DNA of 64,000 nucleotides from Paenarthrobacter aurescens TC1 (lineage in GTDB: Bacteria; Actinomycetota; Actinomycetes; Actinomycetales; Micrococcaceae), in assembly GCA_000014925.1 (NCBI GenBank), contig CP000474.1, forward strand, positions 2,480,001 to 2,544,000. Reading direction: 5' to 3'. The notes beneath the pieces are model-generated. The model saw nothing but the letters and a program-made list of their open reading frames with translations. It ran no database searches and was not told the origin of the DNA. Below are positions 8,656 through 18,638 of the stretch, in pieces. A program made the translations under genes and the position numbers. Positions within the stretch are counted from its first letter, which is position 1. Every line of letters begins with the position of its first letter.

Positions 8656-8693
8656 CCACTGCGCACCATCAACTCCACTGCGCACCATCAACA
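8656..8693. repeat. Tandem direct repeat, two 19-base units
   Basis: Two consecutive units of CCACTGCGCACCATCAAC plus one variable base occupy 8656-8674 and 8675-8693, 18 of 19 positions identical. The repeat lies in the metK-priA gap, just upstream of priA. It may be a recent slippage duplication or a paired protein site. Confidence 0.85.
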
Positions 8694-8694
8694 C

Positions 8695-8731
8695 AGATGC
8701 CCGCAGCGGGATTGACCCGCTACGGGCATCT
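8695..8731 (-). terminator. Stem-loop between metK and priA, probable metK terminator
   Basis: Arms AGATGCCCGCAGCGGG and CCCGCTACGGGCATCT pair over 16 positions with one mismatch around the loop ATTGA. It lies 73 bases past the metK stop. There is no strong U tract, as is common in this group, so termination is probable but not certain. Confidence 0.65.
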
Positions 8732-8804
8732 CTCTGTCTCCAGCCAACCACGAAGCACCGACAAAACAACATCAGCGATCAGGACCGGCCTGACGAAACA
8801 GCAA

Positions 8805-10034
8805 TCAGGCGTTGAAGTATTCCTTCAGGTCAGCCACCCGGTCCAAGCGCTCCCATGTGAAGTCGGGTTCATCACGGCCGAAGTGACCGTGAGCCGCCGT
8901 CTTGGTGTAAATGGGTCGCTTGAGGTCCAGTGCGTCGATGATGGCACGCGGACGGAGGTCAAACAATTCGTCGATGGCTTCACTGATGCGGGCAGGGTCA
9001 ACAGTCTCCGTGCCGAAGGTCTCAACGTAAGTTCCAACAGGGCGTGCCTGGCCGATGGCGTAGGCAATCTGAATCTCAGCACGCTTGGCCAGTCCGGCGG
9101 CCACCACATTCTTGGCAACCCAGCGCATGGCGTACGCGGCTGAGCGGTCTACCTTGGACGGATCCTTGCCGGAGAAGGCGCCACCGCCGTGGCGTGAGAA
9201 TCCACCGTACGTGTCCACGATGATCTTGCGGCCGGTCAGGCCCGCGTCGCCCACGGGTCCTCCGATGACGAAGGCGCCGGCCGGGTTCAAGATGTTTGCA
9301 GTCCGGGCGATATCCAGGTTGGACGCCGACAGAACAGGATCGATCACGTAGCTGGCCAAGTCCGCACGAAGCTGATCCAGGCTCGCTTCTTCTGCGTGCT
9401 GGCTGGAGATGACTACCGTTTCAACGGAAACCGGCCGGTCGCCGTCGTATCCTACGGTGACCTGGGTCTTGCCATCCGGGCGCAGGTAAGCCAACTCGCC
9501 GTTCTTGCGGACTTCGGTCAGACGCTCGGAAAGTCGGTGGGCCAGCCAGATGGGCGTGGGCATGTAAGACGCCGTCTCATCGCTGGCGTAGCCGAACATG
9601 ATGCCCTGATCGCCCGCGCCCTGGAGGTCGTAGTCGTCCTCCTGACGGCCTTCGCGGGCCTCGAGGGAGTTGAAGACGCCACCTGCGATGTCGTTGGACT
9701 GCTGGCCGATGGACACGGACACACCACAGCGGGCGCCGTCGAAGCCGTTGGCCGACGAGTCGTACCCAATACCCAGTATGGTCTCGCGGACAATCTGCGG
9801 AATTTCAACATAAGCGTCGGTGGTGACCTCACCCGCTACGTGCACCAGGCCTGTAGTGGCCATGGTTTCGACGGCCACACGGGACTCAGGATCAGCAGCC
9901 AGGAGCGCATCAAGGATGGCATCGCTGATTTGGTCGCAGATCTTGTCCGGGTGCCCTTCAGTGACCGACTCGGAGGTGAAGAGCCGGAGCTTGGACGGGG
10001 TGCCATGGTGTTCATGGTGCAGCGGTAAAGTCAC
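8805..10034 (-). CDS. metK: S-adenosylmethionine synthetase (methionine adenosyltransferase)
   Basis: A 409-residue cytosolic enzyme making SAM from methionine and ATP. Family motifs are [14 protein letters not shown] (27-40), the methionine/ATP signature [12 protein letters not shown] (139-150) and [19 protein letters not shown]. The length is normal for MetK. GTG start. It lies downstream of coaBC by 76 bases in a mihF-gmk-rpoZ-coaBC-metK-priA run conserved in Actinobacteria. I see no SAM riboswitch in the upstream gap. Confidence 0.97.
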   Translation of the reverse strand: MTLPLHHEHHGTPSKLRLFTSESVTEGHPDKICDQISDAILDALLAADPESRVAVETMATTGLVHVAGEVTTDAYVEIPQIVRETILGIGYDSSANGFDGARCGVSVSIGQQSNDIAGGVFNSLEAREGRQEDDYDLQGAGDQGIMFGYASDETASYMPTPIWLAHRLSERLTEVRKNGELAYLRPDGKTQVTVGYDGDRPVSVETVVISSQHAEEASLDQLRADLASYVIDPVLSASNLDIARTANILNPAGAFVIGGPVGDAGLTGRKIIVDTYGGFSRHGGGAFSGKDPSKVDRSAAYAMRWVAKNVVAAGLAKRAEIQIAYAIGQARPVGTYVETFGTETVDPARISEAIDELFDLRPRAIIDALDLKRPIYTKTAAHGHFGRDEPDFTWERLDRVADLKEYFNA

Positions 10035-10110
10035 TCGACCACCTTACTGGGTTGCGGGACGACGATATCTGCCGTGTGTCCCTTTGCTAAGAATTCGGGT
10101 GTGTGCTCTG

Positions 10111-11367
10111 TTACAAAGCCGGGAAGACCCGCGCAAGTTCGGCGCCCACCCGATCGATCACCGCGGCGGCGACATCGGCTTTGGTGCCGGCGGCCGACTG
10201 CGGCTCCGCTCCGTGACCGGACAGGATCACCACGGAATTGTCATCCTGGCCGAAGACGCGGCCAATACCCACCTGATTGACCACCAGGAGGTCGCAGCCC
10301 TTGCGTTTGAGTTTGGCCGTGGCATGCTCCAGGACGTCGCCCTGGGCGTCGCCTGTTTCGGCCGCGAAACCCACTATCAACTGCTGACCACCCTCGGCGT
10401 TGCGGCGTTCCACCAGCTCATGCAGAATGTCCGGGTTCCGGATCAACCGCACAACGGGCGCGTCCTCGCCGTCGACCTTCTTGATCTTGGTGTCCGACAC
10501 CTCTGCCGGACGGAAGTCCGCCACGGCGGCGGCCATAATCACGACGTCGGAGTCCACCGCCGCTTTCAGCGCCGCCTCCCGCAGTTCCAAGGCTGATTCA
10601 ACGCGGACAAGCTCAACGCCGGCAGGCGGATCGACGTCCATGTGCGCGGCGAGGAATCTGACAGTTGCCCCGGCAGCCAAGGCTGCAGCAGCCAGTGCCG
10701 CACCCTGCTTTCCTGAGGACCTGTTTCCCAGGAAGCGGACAGGGTCAAGCGCTTCCCTTGTCCCGCCGGCGGAAATGGTGACGGTACGGCCTGCCAGGGA
10801 GGCGTGCGCGGCAGGCGCTGCCTTCCCTTCGCCCTCCACGGAAGCCTCGGCCAAAGCCATAGCCGCAGCAAAGATCGCTTCCGGGTCCGGCAAGCGGCCG
10901 GGGCCTGAGTCAGCACCCGTGAGTCGACCGGAGGCAGGCTCGAGCACCGTCACACCTCGGCTGCGCAGCGTCTCCACGTTGGCCTGGGTTGCGGCGTGCT
11001 GCCACATTTCCGTGTGCATCGCAGGAGCGAAGAGCACTGGACCGTGGGCCATCAGCAGCGTGTTGGTGAGGAGGTCCCCCGCCTGTCCGGTTGCTGCTTT
11101 GGCCAAGAGGTCGGCCGTGGCTGGAGCAACCACGATCAGGTCTGCATCATGCCCCAAGCGGACGTGGTTGACCTTCTCAACGTCGTCAAAGACGCTGTTG
11201 CTCACAGGGTTGCCGGACAGGGCTTCCCACGTGGCCACTCCGACGAACCGGGTAGCAGCTTCTGTGGGAATGACCGTTACCTTGTGGCCGGCTTCAGTAA
11301 AAAGCCGGAGGAGCGATGCAACCTTGTAGGCTGCAATCCCTCCCCCGACTCCGAGGACTATGCGCAC
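10111..11367 (-). CDS. coaBC: Bifunctional phosphopantothenoylcysteine decarboxylase / phosphopantothenate-cysteine ligase
   Basis: A 418-residue fusion for two steps of coenzyme A synthesis. The N-terminal CoaC flavoprotein half has GVGGGIAAYK (6-15), catalytic His68 in VNHVRLG, and PAMHTEMW (115-122). The C-terminal CoaB half has TISAGGTREALDPVRFLGNR and SSGKQGAALA. Odd point: the flap that reads ACGD-x-GPGR in E. coli, with an active-site Cys, reads TGADSGPGR (150-158) here, so that Cys is missing. This may be normal in the lineage. GTG start 27 bases after rpoZ. Confidence 0.94.
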   Translation of the reverse strand: MRIVLGVGGGIAAYKVASLLRLFTEAGHKVTVIPTEAATRFVGVATWEALSGNPVSNSVFDDVEKVNHVRLGHDADLIVVAPATADLLAKAATGQAGDLLTNTLLMAHGPVLFAPAMHTEMWQHAATQANVETLRSRGVTVLEPASGRLTGADSGPGRLPDPEAIFAAAMALAEASVEGEGKAAPAAHASLAGRTVTISAGGTREALDPVRFLGNRSSGKQGAALAAAALAAGATVRFLAAHMDVDPPAGVELVRVESALELREAALKAAVDSDVVIMAAAVADFRPAEVSDTKIKKVDGEDAPVVRLIRNPDILHELVERRNAEGGQQLIVGFAAETGDAQGDVLEHATAKLKRKGCDLLVVNQVGIGRVFGQDDNSVVILSGHGAEPQSAAGTKADVAAAVIDRVGAELARVFPAL

Positions 11368-11394
11368 GTGACCTCCGTCAACAGGCAGTCTTTG

Positions 11395-11655
11395 TTATTC
11401 GGTGGGCTCGATCGGCGTGGAAACCAGAAGGCCTTCGTTGATCTCGCGGAGTGCGATGGACAGCGACTTCTCGTTCAGCTTGGTGTCAACCAGCGGGCCG
11501 ACGTACTCGAACAGGCCCTCGTGCAGCTGTGCGTAGTAGGCGTTGATCTGGCGGGCGCGCTTGGCGCCGAAGATGACCAGGCCGTACTTGGAATCAGCAG
11601 CCTCAAGCAGCGAATCGATCGGCGGGTTGATGATGCCTTCAAGGTTCGTGGACAC
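11395..11655 (-). CDS. rpoZ: DNA-directed RNA polymerase omega subunit
   Basis: An 86-residue protein starting with GTG. It contains the omega core [20 protein letters not shown] followed by [10 protein letters not shown], the conserved region that wraps the beta-prime C terminus and assists RNA polymerase assembly. The length fits actinobacterial omega. It sits between gmk (39-base gap) and coaBC (27-base gap), the usual gmk-rpoZ-coaBC arrangement, which supports the call and an operon. Confidence 0.95.
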   Translation of the reverse strand: MSTNLEGIINPPIDSLLEAADSKYGLVIFGAKRARQINAYYAQLHEGLFEYVGPLVDTKLNEKSLSIALREINEGLLVSTPIEPTE

Positions 11656-11694
11656 GAATTCTCCAAATTTTAGCGGGCCAACAAATGCAAGCGC

Positions 11695-12267
11695 TTAGCG
11701 CTGGTGCGGGGTAAGCCCCATGAGTGAAACAAGCTCGTCCGCTGCCCGGCGAACGTCGTCATTGATGACGGTGTGGTCAAACTCCGGTTCAGCAGCAAGT
11801 TCCAGTTTAGCGGTTTCCAGCCTGCGCTGCTGTTCCTCGGGAGTTTCAGTACCGCGGCCCACCAAGCGGCGGACCATTTCGTCCCAGCTGGGCGGTGCCA
11901 GGAACACGAAATTCGCGTCCGGGACGGCAGCCTTGACTTGTCGTGCGCCCTGGAGGTCGATCTCCAGCAGCACTGACTTGCCGTCGGCGATGGCCGCGTC
12001 CACCGTGCTGCGAAGCGTTCCATAGCGGTTCTGGCCGTGCACCACGGCCCACTCCAGAAGTTCACCCTCAGCTACCAGGGAGTCGAACTCCTCCGCGGAC
12101 TTGAAGAAGTAGTGAACGCCATCCTTTTCGCCCGGACGCGCGGCCCGGGTGGTTGCCGAGACTGAGAGCCAAACCTCCGGATAGTTGTCCCTGATGTAGG
12201 TGGATACGGTTCCCTTGCCAACGGCAGTGGGGCCTGCAAGGACAGTCAGTCCGGGTTTCTTGCTCAC
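11695..12267 (-). CDS. gmk: Guanylate kinase
   Basis: A 190-residue cytosolic enzyme phosphorylating GMP to GDP. The P-loop is GPTAVGKGT (12-20). The GMP-binding [19 protein letters not shown] and the lid-side DLQGARQVK are typical. GTG start. It follows mihF by 21 bases and precedes rpoZ, a fixed order in Actinobacteria. Confidence 0.96.
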   Translation of the reverse strand: MSKKPGLTVLAGPTAVGKGTVSTYIRDNYPEVWLSVSATTRAARPGEKDGVHYFFKSAEEFDSLVAEGELLEWAVVHGQNRYGTLRSTVDAAIADGKSVLLEIDLQGARQVKAAVPDANFVFLAPPSWDEMVRRLVGRGTETPEEQQRRLETAKLELAAEPEFDHTVINDDVRRAADELVSLMGLTPHQR

Positions 12268-12288
12268 GGATTCCTTCGGGGAGATGCG

Positions 12289-12615
12289 TCAAACGCTTTG
12301 CTGGGTATCCATAAAATCTACCAGCGCCCGGGCCTGATGAATTCCCAGTCCCCGGATGCGCCTGGATCCTGCAATGCCAATCTCCGCCATGATCCCCGCA
12401 GCCCTGACGGGCCCGATGCCCGGCAACGCCTCCAGCAATTCCACCACCCGCATGCGGGCTATCGCTTCATCCGTTGAACCGGAAGAGATCAGCTCCGCAA
12501 CACTCACCTCTCCGCGCTTGAGCCGTTCCTTGGCAGCGGCACGCACGGCCCGCGCCTTGGCAGCCTTTTCAAGCGCAGCGGAGCGCTCCTGCGGTGTCAG
12601 CTCTTTAAGGCCCAC
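12289..12615 (-). CDS. mihF: Actinobacterial integration host factor (mIHF), nucleoid-associated DNA-binding protein
   Basis: A 108-residue basic protein. The helix-rich half ERSAALEKAAKARAVRAAAK is followed by ELLEALPGIGPVRAAGIM, a helix-two-turn-helix with a GIG hairpin that contacts the DNA backbone. In mycobacteria this family bends and compacts DNA and is essential. The frame is open to 12639, but GTG 12615 (MGLKELTPQ) matches the family N terminus and leaves the CRP-like palindrome at 12641-12656 upstream and uncoded. It lies between pyrF and gmk, its usual place. Confidence 0.93.
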   Translation of the reverse strand: MGLKELTPQERSAALEKAAKARAVRAAAKERLKRGEVSVAELISSGSTDEAIARMRVVELLEALPGIGPVRAAGIMAEIGIAGSRRIRGLGIHQARALVDFMDTQQSV

Positions 12616-12640
12616 TGCCAAACCCCTGTCAGATCGCAAT

Positions 12641-12656
12641 TGTGATCCAGATCACG
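12641..12656. promoter_or_regulatory. CRP/GlxR-like cAMP-receptor-protein site upstream of mihF
   Basis: TGTGATCCAGATCACG matches TGTGA-N6-TCACA at 9 of 10 specified positions and contains the perfect palindrome GTGATC-CA-GATCAC. It lies 26 bases before the mihF start, inside the pyrF-mihF gap. This proximity suggests repression or a downstream promoter context. Binding is inferred from the consensus. Confidence 0.6.
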
Positions 12657-12712
12657 CGGACTGATCCTGAACCTACCGGCAGGGGCCCGGTTGCGCAATG
12701 AGGGTGGGCAAC

Positions 12713-13588
12713 TTACTCGGAGCGAAGCCCGTCCAGCGTCTCTGCTGTTGCGGCACGCAGGCTCGCCAAAGACGGACCAGCGGCCAGGATCCCCCTGCTG
12801 GAGGTCGCCAGGACTGAGGGATAGGCATGGCCGAAAGTCGCCCGAAGATCAGCAGGAGTAGCGCCCTGCGCGCCGAGTCCGGGGGCGAGGATCGCGCCGC
12901 GGACAGGAGCCAAGTTGATGTCCAGGTCCTCAAGCGCGGAACCGATAGTAGCGCCAACAACCAAACCGACGGAACCTAGAACGCCCTGATACCGCTGGTT
13001 CTCCGCTGCAGCAGCGGCAACCATCCGGCGCGCCACGGAGTCGCCTCCGCCAACGTGCTGGACAGACTTTCCTTCAGGATTCGATGTCAGTGCAAGCACG
13101 AACACTCCCCTGCCATACTGCGCAGCAAGATCCAAAGCCGGCCGCAGCGACTCAAAGCCAAGGTACGGGCTCAGGGTCACCGAGTCCGCAGCCAAGGACG
13201 AACCATCCCGCAGCCAAGCATCCGCATACGCCGCCATGGTGGAGCCGATGTCCCCGCGCTTGGCATCGGCGATACTGAGCACGCCTGCCTCAGCGCATGC
13301 GGCCAGAGTGCGCTCCAGGGCCGCCATGCCGGCGGAGCCATGACGCTCATAGAGCGCCACCTGCGGCTTGACCGCGGCAGCGAGGGAAGCCACGGCCTCC
13401 ACGACTGTCAACGAAAAGCGCTCCAGCCCCGCGGCGTCGTCGGTCAATCCCCAATCAGCCAAAAGCTGCGGGTGGGGGTCGATTCCGACGCAGAGCGGGC
13501 CGCGCGCGGCCATGGCGGCAGCCAGCCGGGAGCCAAAAGACTCCCGGACCGGCTGCTGCTCTTGCTGGGGTGAAGCAGACTCAGGCAT
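12713..13588 (-). CDS. pyrF: Orotidine 5'-phosphate decarboxylase (type 2)
   Basis: A 291-residue enzyme for the last step of UMP synthesis, OMP to UMP. The catalytic motif is [14 protein letters not shown], containing the Lys and Asp of the D-x-K-x2-D tetrad. [11 protein letters not shown] near the N terminus and the longer size place it in the type 2 (mycobacterial) group. ATG start at 13588 overlaps the 3' end of carB by 8 bases, so it is translationally coupled at the end of the pyr operon. Confidence 0.95.
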   Translation of the reverse strand: MPESASPQQEQQPVRESFGSRLAAAMAARGPLCVGIDPHPQLLADWGLTDDAAGLERFSLTVVEAVASLAAAVKPQVALYERHGSAGMAALERTLAACAEAGVLSIADAKRGDIGSTMAAYADAWLRDGSSLAADSVTLSPYLGFESLRPALDLAAQYGRGVFVLALTSNPEGKSVQHVGGGDSVARRMVAAAAAENQRYQGVLGSVGLVVGATIGSALEDLDINLAPVRGAILAPGLGAQGATPADLRATFGHAYPSVLATSSRGILAAGPSLASLRAATAETLDGLRSE

Positions 13589-16500
13589 TGGCTGCTTCCA
13601 TTGCCGCCGACAGGTTGGCTGCGTGCTCCTGCAGGCTGGTCACCGACCATTCGTAGGTGCGCAGTGCCTCAATGGCCTGCACTGCGGCGTTGAACTCGGC
13701 AACGGTGGTGATGCAGGGAATGCCGATCGACGTTGCCGCGGCACGGAGCTCGTATCCGTCGCTGCGGGCTTCGCCACCGGAGGGCGTGTTGAAGACCATG
13801 TCGATCTCGCCGGCTATGACCAGATCCGCGATGGTGCCTTCGCCCTCGGCGCTGCTGCCCTCTGCCACCTTGCGGACCGGAGTCGCCTGGATGCCATTGC
13901 GGCGCAGGACGTCAGCAGTGCCACCGGTGGAAACAATCTCGAAGCCCAGGTCCGAGAGTCGCTTGACGCCCATGATCACGGAGCGCTTGTCACGGTTGGC
14001 CACCGAGACGAAGATCTTGCCCTCGGTAGGCAAGGCGTTGTTCGCAGCGGCCTGGCTCTTGGCGAACGCGGTGTCGAAGTGCTTGTCGATGCCCATGACT
14101 TCACCGGTGGAGCGCATTTCCGGGCCGAGCAGGGAGTCGACAACCTTGCCTTCAGGAGTACGGAAGCGGCTGAACGGAAGCACCGCTTCCTTGACGGCAA
14201 CCGGGGCGTCCAAAGGCAGGGTGGAACCGTCGCCGGTTTCCGGCAGCATCTTGTAAGCGCCGCGGAGTTGGTTGATGGTCACACCAGTACCAATGAGGGC
14301 AGCAGCCTTGGCCATCTGCACGCCCGTTGCCTTGGAGACGAACGGAACGGTGCGGGAAGCGCGCGGATTGGCTTCAAGGACGTACAGGACATCCGAGGCC
14401 AGCGCGAACTGGATGTTGATAAGTCCGCGGACGCCTACACCTTCGGCAATGGCACGGGTTGCCGTGCGCACACGCTCGATCACGTTGTTGCCAAGAGTAA
14501 TCGGAGGAAGCACGCATGCGGAATCACCGGAGTGGATGCCCGCTTCTTCGATGTGTTCCATAATGCCGCCGAGGTACATGTCGGTGCCGTCGAAGAGTGC
14601 GTCGACGTCAATTTCGACCGCATCTTCAAGGAAGCGGTCAATCAGCACCGGGTGGTCCGGGGTGATTTCGGTGGCGTTGGCGATGTAGCGGGAGAGGTTG
14701 GCTTCGTCATAGACGATCTCCATGCCGCGGCCGCCCAGGACGTAGGACGGACGGACCAGCACCGGGTAGCCGATTTCGTCGGCGATCTTCTTGGCGTCCT
14801 CGAAGGAAACGGCGGTGCCGTTCTTCGGGGAGGTCAGGCCGGCTTCATCCAGGACGCGGGCAAAGGCTCCACGGTGCTCTGCGAGGTCGATCGCTTCCGG
14901 CGAGGTGCCCAAGATCGGAACACCCGCGTCGGCGAGCTGCTGGGCCAGCTTCAGCGGGGTCTGGCCGCCGAGCTGTACGAAGACGCCCATAACGCCACCG
15001 GTGCGCTCCTCTGCGGCAATGACCTCAAGGACGTCCTCAAGGGTCAGCGGCTCGAAGTAGAGACGCGTGGAGACGTCGTAGTCCGTGGAGACGGTCTCGG
15101 GGTTGCAGTTGACCATGACCGTCTCATAGCCGGCCTTGCGCAGCGCCATGGAGGCGTGGACGCAGGAGTAGTCGAACTCGATTCCCTGGCCAATGCGGTT
15201 GGGGCCCGAGCCCAGGATGATGACGGAGGGCTTGGCGTGCAGGCCTACTTCGTCTTCCTCGTCATAGGACGAGTAGTGGTACGGGGTGTAGGCGGCGAAC
15301 TCTGCTGCACAGGTGTCAACCGTCTTGTAGACCGGACGAATGCCCAGCGCCTGCCGGACGCCCCGGACCACGGCCTCGTTGTTGTGCGTCAAAGCACCGA
15401 TCTGCTCGTCGGAGAAGCCGTGGCGCTTGGCGTTGCGCAGCATTTCCTCCGTGAGGACGCCGGCCTTGCGGATCTCCTGCGCGGTCTCGTTCAAGAGCTG
15501 CAGCTGATCCAGGAACCAGGGGTCGATCTTTGTGGCTTCGAAGAGGTCTTCCACCGTGGCGCCGCCCAGGAGCGCGCGCTGCACCTGGTGCAGGCGGTCC
15601 GTGGTGGGGCGCTTGGCCTTCTCAATGAGCTCGGCAACCTCGTACTCCGGCACGGAGCTGAAGTCCAGCTGCGAGCCCTTCTGCTCCAGTGAGCGAAGCG
15701 CCTTCTGCAGGGCCTCGGTGAAGTTACGACCCATGGCCATGGCTTCACCAACAGACTTCATGGTGGTGGTCAGCGTGTTGTCGGCTGCCGGGAACTTCTC
15801 AAAGGCAAAGCGCGGAACCTTGACCACTACATAGTCCAAAGTGGGCTCGAACGAGGCCGGCGTCTTCTGCGTGATGTCGTTCGGGATCTCGTCCAAGGTG
15901 TAGCCAAGGGACAGCTTGGTGGCGATCTTGGCGATGGCAAAGCCGGTTGCCTTGGAGGCCAGGGCGGAGGAACGGGATACGCGGGGGTTCATCTCGATGA
16001 CCACCACACGACCCGTGGCGGGATCGATGGCGAACTGGATGTTGCAACCACCGGTGTCCACGCCCACTTCGCGAATGACCGCGATGGAGACGTCGCGCAG
16101 CTTCTGGTACTCGCGGTCCGTGAGGGTCAGCGCCGGGGCGACCGTGATGGAGTCACCGGTGTGGACACCTACGGGGTCGAAGTTCTCGATGGAGCACACA
16201 ACAACGACGTTGTCGTTCTTGTCGCGCATCATCTCGAGCTCGTATTCCTTCCAGCCGAGGATGCTCTCTTCGAGCAGGACCTCGGTGGTGGGGCTGTACT
16301 GGAGGCCTTGGCCGACGATGCGGCGGAGGTCGTCCTCGTTGTAAGCCAGCCCGGAGCCCAGGCCACCCATGGTGAAGGACGGACGAACCACCATGGGGTA
16401 GCCCAGGTCCTCGGCAGCAGCGAAGGCCTCTTCCATGGTGTGGATGATGTGGCTGCGTGCGGACTCTGCGCCACAACGCTCCACGACGCCCTTGAACTTC

Positions 16501-16889
16501 TCGCGGTCTTCGCCGAGCTCAATGGCCGCAATATTCGCGCCGATGAGTTCCACGTTGTACTTCTCCAGCACACCGTTCTTGTCCAGCGCGATGGCCGTGT
16601 TCAACGCAGTCTGGCCACCCAAGGTGGGCAGGATGGCGTCCGGGCGCTCCTTGGCGATGATCTTCTCCACCACCTCAGGAGTGATGGGCTCCACATACGT
16701 GGCATCGGCGAACTCCGGGTCCGTCATGATGGTGGCCGGGTTGGAGTTCACCAGGATGACCCGCAGGCCCTCCTCCTTGAGGACGCGAAGCGCCTGGGTA
16801 CCGGAGTAGTCGAACTCAGCCGCCTGGCCGATGACAATGGGGCCGGAACCGATGACAAGGACGCTCTTGAGATCTGTACGCTTGGGCAT
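13581..16889 (-). CDS. carB: Carbamoyl-phosphate synthase large subunit
   Basis: A 1102-residue synthetase subunit with two homologous ATP-grasp halves: [20 protein letters not shown] at the N terminus and a second [19 protein letters not shown] near residue 560. The ATP-binding segments [14 protein letters not shown] and [18 protein letters not shown] carry phosphate and carbamate-forming steps, and the last 150 residues form the MGS-like regulatory domain ([23 protein letters not shown]). It makes carbamoyl phosphate from bicarbonate, ammonia and 2 ATP for pyrimidine and arginine synthesis. ATG overlaps the carA stop by one base. Confidence 0.98.
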   Translation of the reverse strand: MPKRTDLKSVLVIGSGPIVIGQAAEFDYSGTQALRVLKEEGLRVILVNSNPATIMTDPEFADATYVEPITPEVVEKIIAKERPDAILPTLGGQTALNTAIALDKNGVLEKYNVELIGANIAAIELGEDREKFKGVVERCGAESARSHIIHTMEEAFAAAEDLGYPMVVRPSFTMGGLGSGLAYNEDDLRRIVGQGLQYSPTTEVLLEESILGWKEYELEMMRDKNDNVVVVCSIENFDPVGVHTGDSITVAPALTLTDREYQKLRDVSIAVIREVGVDTGGCNIQFAIDPATGRVVVIEMNPRVSRSSALASKATGFAIAKIATKLSLGYTLDEIPNDITQKTPASFEPTLDYVVVKVPRFAFEKFPAADNTLTTTMKSVGEAMAMGRNFTEALQKALRSLEQKGSQLDFSSVPEYEVAELIEKAKRPTTDRLHQVQRALLGGATVEDLFEATKIDPWFLDQLQLLNETAQEIRKAGVLTEEMLRNAKRHGFSDEQIGALTHNNEAVVRGVRQALGIRPVYKTVDTCAAEFAAYTPYHYSSYDEEDEVGLHAKPSVIILGSGPNRIGQGIEFDYSCVHASMALRKAGYETVMVNCNPETVSTDYDVSTRLYFEPLTLEDVLEVIAAEERTGGVMGVFVQLGGQTPLKLAQQLADAGVPILGTSPEAIDLAEHRGAFARVLDEAGLTSPKNGTAVSFEDAKKIADEIGYPVLVRPSYVLGGRGMEIVYDEANLSRYIANATEITPDHPVLIDRFLEDAVEIDVDALFDGTDMYLGGIMEHIEEAGIHSGDSACVLPPITLGNNVIERVRTATRAIAEGVGVRGLINIQFALASDVLYVLEANPRASRTVPFVSKATGVQMAKAAALIGTGVTINQLRGAYKMLPETGDGSTLPLDAPVAVKEAVLPFSRFRTPEGKVVDSLLGPEMRSTGEVMGIDKHFDTAFAKSQAAANNALPTEGKIFVSVANRDKRSVIMGVKRLSDLGFEIVSTGGTADVLRRNGIQATPVRKVAEGSSAEGEGTIADLVIAGEIDMVFNTPSGGEARSDGYELRAAATSIGIPCITTVAEFNAAVQAIEALRTYEWSVTSLQEHAANLSAAMEAANA

Positions 16890-18112
16890 TACTTCTTGTC
16901 CTCAGTCTTGGAGTCGGTGGAGTTGGCGCCTGTGGCCTTGGACTTGGTGTCGGCCATGAGGTCGATGAAGCGGTCAAAGAGGTACGCAGCATCGTGCGGT
17001 CCGGCCGCGGCTTCGGGGTGGTACTGGACCGAGAACGCCGGGATGTCGAGGCAGGCGAGTCCTTCAACGACGTCGTCGTTCAACGAAACGTGGCTTACTT
17101 CCACGCGGCCGAAGCGCTCTTCCGGCGCCACGGTGGAACCGTTCAGCGGTGCGTCAACGGCGAAGCCGTGGTTTTGCGAGGTGATTTCCACCTTGCCGGT
17201 GCGGCGGTCCATGACGGGCTGGTTGATGCCGCGGTGGCCGTAACGGAGCTTGTAGGTGCCGAAACCCAGGGCGCGGCCGAGGATCTGGTTACCGAAGCAG
17301 ATGCCGAAGTATGGGAGCTTCTCATCAAGCACCGAGCGCAGAAGCGAGACCTGGTGGTCAGCTGTAGCGGGGTCGCCAGGTCCGTTGGACATGAAGAAGC
17401 CGTCCGGGTTGACCGCGTTGACGTCCTCAAGGGTGGACGTTGCAGGCAGGACGTGCACGCGCACGCCGCGCTCGGCGAAGCGGACCGGCGTCATGGCCTT
17501 GATGCCCAGGTCAACCGCCGCGATGGAGAAGCGCGGCTCACCTTCCCAGCCGTGGTCCTTGGGTTCCACAACGTAGGTCTCATCAATGGAGACTTCCTCA
17601 GCCAGCGCTGCGCCTTCCATGGGCGCACTGGCAAGGACAGCGTCCAGGAGTTCCTTGTCGCTGGCCTGTGCGGCCTCGCCGGAGAAAATGCCGGCGCGCA
17701 TGGTTTTGTGCTCGCGGAGGTGGCGGGTGATGGCGCGAGTGTCTACGCCCTGGATGCCAACGATTCCCTGGTCCACCAGTTCATCATCGAGGCTGCGTTC
17801 GGAGCGCCAGTTTGAGGGGCGGCGGGCGGCGTCGCGCACAACATATCCGGCTACCCAGATGCGGCGGGATTCAGCGTCTTCGCTGTTGACGCCTGTGTTG
17901 CCGATGTGAGGCGCGGTCTGGACCACAAGCTGGCGGGCGTAGGAGGGATCAGTGATGGTCTCCTGGTACCCGGTCATGCCGGTGGCGAAGACGGCCTCAC
18001 CGAGAGCCGTTCCCTGGGCTCCGTAGCTGCGGCCGCGGAACATGCGGCCGTCTTCGAGCACGAGTACTGCTGCTGAGGGGGCGGGTGTGGTGGCTGCTTT
18101 ACTATCCGTCAC
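16889..18112 (-). CDS. carA: Carbamoyl-phosphate synthase small subunit (glutaminase)
   Basis: A 407-residue class I glutamine amidotransferase feeding ammonia to CarB. The nucleophile is Cys272 in [11 protein letters not shown], with the His-Glu pair in [10 protein letters not shown]. The N-terminal domain has [18 protein letters not shown] and [11 protein letters not shown] place the start at GTG 18112 (MTDSKAATT) because GGAAAG lies 7 bases upstream; the alternative ATG 18136 would overlap the upstream gene by 20 bases and has no good ribosome binding site. It starts 4 bases past the stop of the PH-like gene. Confidence 0.95.
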   Translation of the reverse strand: MTDSKAATTPAPSAAVLVLEDGRMFRGRSYGAQGTALGEAVFATGMTGYQETITDPSYARQLVVQTAPHIGNTGVNSEDAESRRIWVAGYVVRDAARRPSNWRSERSLDDELVDQGIVGIQGVDTRAITRHLREHKTMRAGIFSGEAAQASDKELLDAVLASAPMEGAALAEEVSIDETYVVEPKDHGWEGEPRFSIAAVDLGIKAMTPVRFAERGVRVHVLPATSTLEDVNAVNPDGFFMSNGPGDPATADHQVSLLRSVLDEKLPYFGICFGNQILGRALGFGTYKLRYGHRGINQPVMDRRTGKVEITSQNHGFAVDAPLNGSTVAPEERFGRVEVSHVSLNDDVVEGLACLDIPAFSVQYHPEAAAGPHDAAYLFDRFIDLMADTKSKATGANSTDSKTEDKK

Positions 18113-18116
18113 TTTA

Positions 18117-18638
18117 TTACTTTCCACTATCGGCATCTGCCTGAGGGGCTGCGGAGATCAATTCTTGGAGGGCTTCGAGGAGGAGCTGCTTGTCGGCTGC
18201 GTGCCTGGAACGGAATCCGGTGTCGAGTTCCCGGGAGCCAAGCTTCCAGTTGATGACCAGGAGTCCGTCCTTTTCGACGAACTTCCCGGCCATTCCGTTG
18301 GCTTCGCGGCTGTCCACCAGGGCTGAGCGCGGGATGAACACCGGGGCGGCGCCTGAACGGTCGAACAACGCACCTTCAGCATGGATGCTCAGTTCCGCGT
18401 TGGTCCGGATACCCAGGCCCTGGACTGCTATCCGGTCCAGCCAGTCGCCCGCCGTGGTGGTGGCAACGTACTGGCCGTCCGAGACAACGGTGGCCGGCGT
18501 CAGCTGCTCCGGCACCTCGGGGAGGCGTTCGACGTCGGCTTGTCGCCTTAGCCGGTTCCGCCACCCCAGCCAGATCATCGCCAAAACGATGACGATCAGC
18601 GGCACCGTGATGAGCACGGTCAGTGTTTGGTTGTCCAT
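18117..18638 (-). CDS. Membrane-anchored PH-like-domain protein of the pyr operon
   Basis: A 173-residue protein with one N-terminal membrane helix (about residues 6-26, [20 protein letters not shown]) followed by basic RNRLRRQ. The rest is a soluble, beta-rich domain with the strand pattern [20 protein letters not shown], then [19 protein letters not shown], which resembles a bacterial PH-like domain. The basic flank suggests the soluble domain is cytoplasmic. Its start overlaps the pyrC stop as ATGA, and carA begins 4 bases after it, so it is a true operon member. I recall similar proteins at this position in other Actinobacteria; no function is established. A role in placing or regulating pyrimidine enzymes at the membrane is speculation. 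Confidence 0.8.
   Translation of the reverse strand: MDNQTLTVLITVPLIVIVLAMIWLGWRNRLRRQADVERLPEVPEQLTPATVVSDGQYVATTTAGDWLDRIAVQGLGIRTNAELSIHAEGALFDRSGAAPVFIPRSALVDSREANGMAGKFVEKDGLLVINWKLGSRELDTGFRSRHAADKQLLLEALQELISAAPQADADSGK

Noticed and set aside
10035..10110. SAM riboswitch upstream of metK
   Set aside because: The 76-base gap lacks the paired helices and pseudoknot of known SAM riboswitches and no strong hairpin is seen.
13368..15692. Long plus-strand open frame opposite pyrF and carB
   Set aside because: It is antisense to two well-supported genes, has no recognisable domain, and long antisense frames are expected in high-GC DNA.
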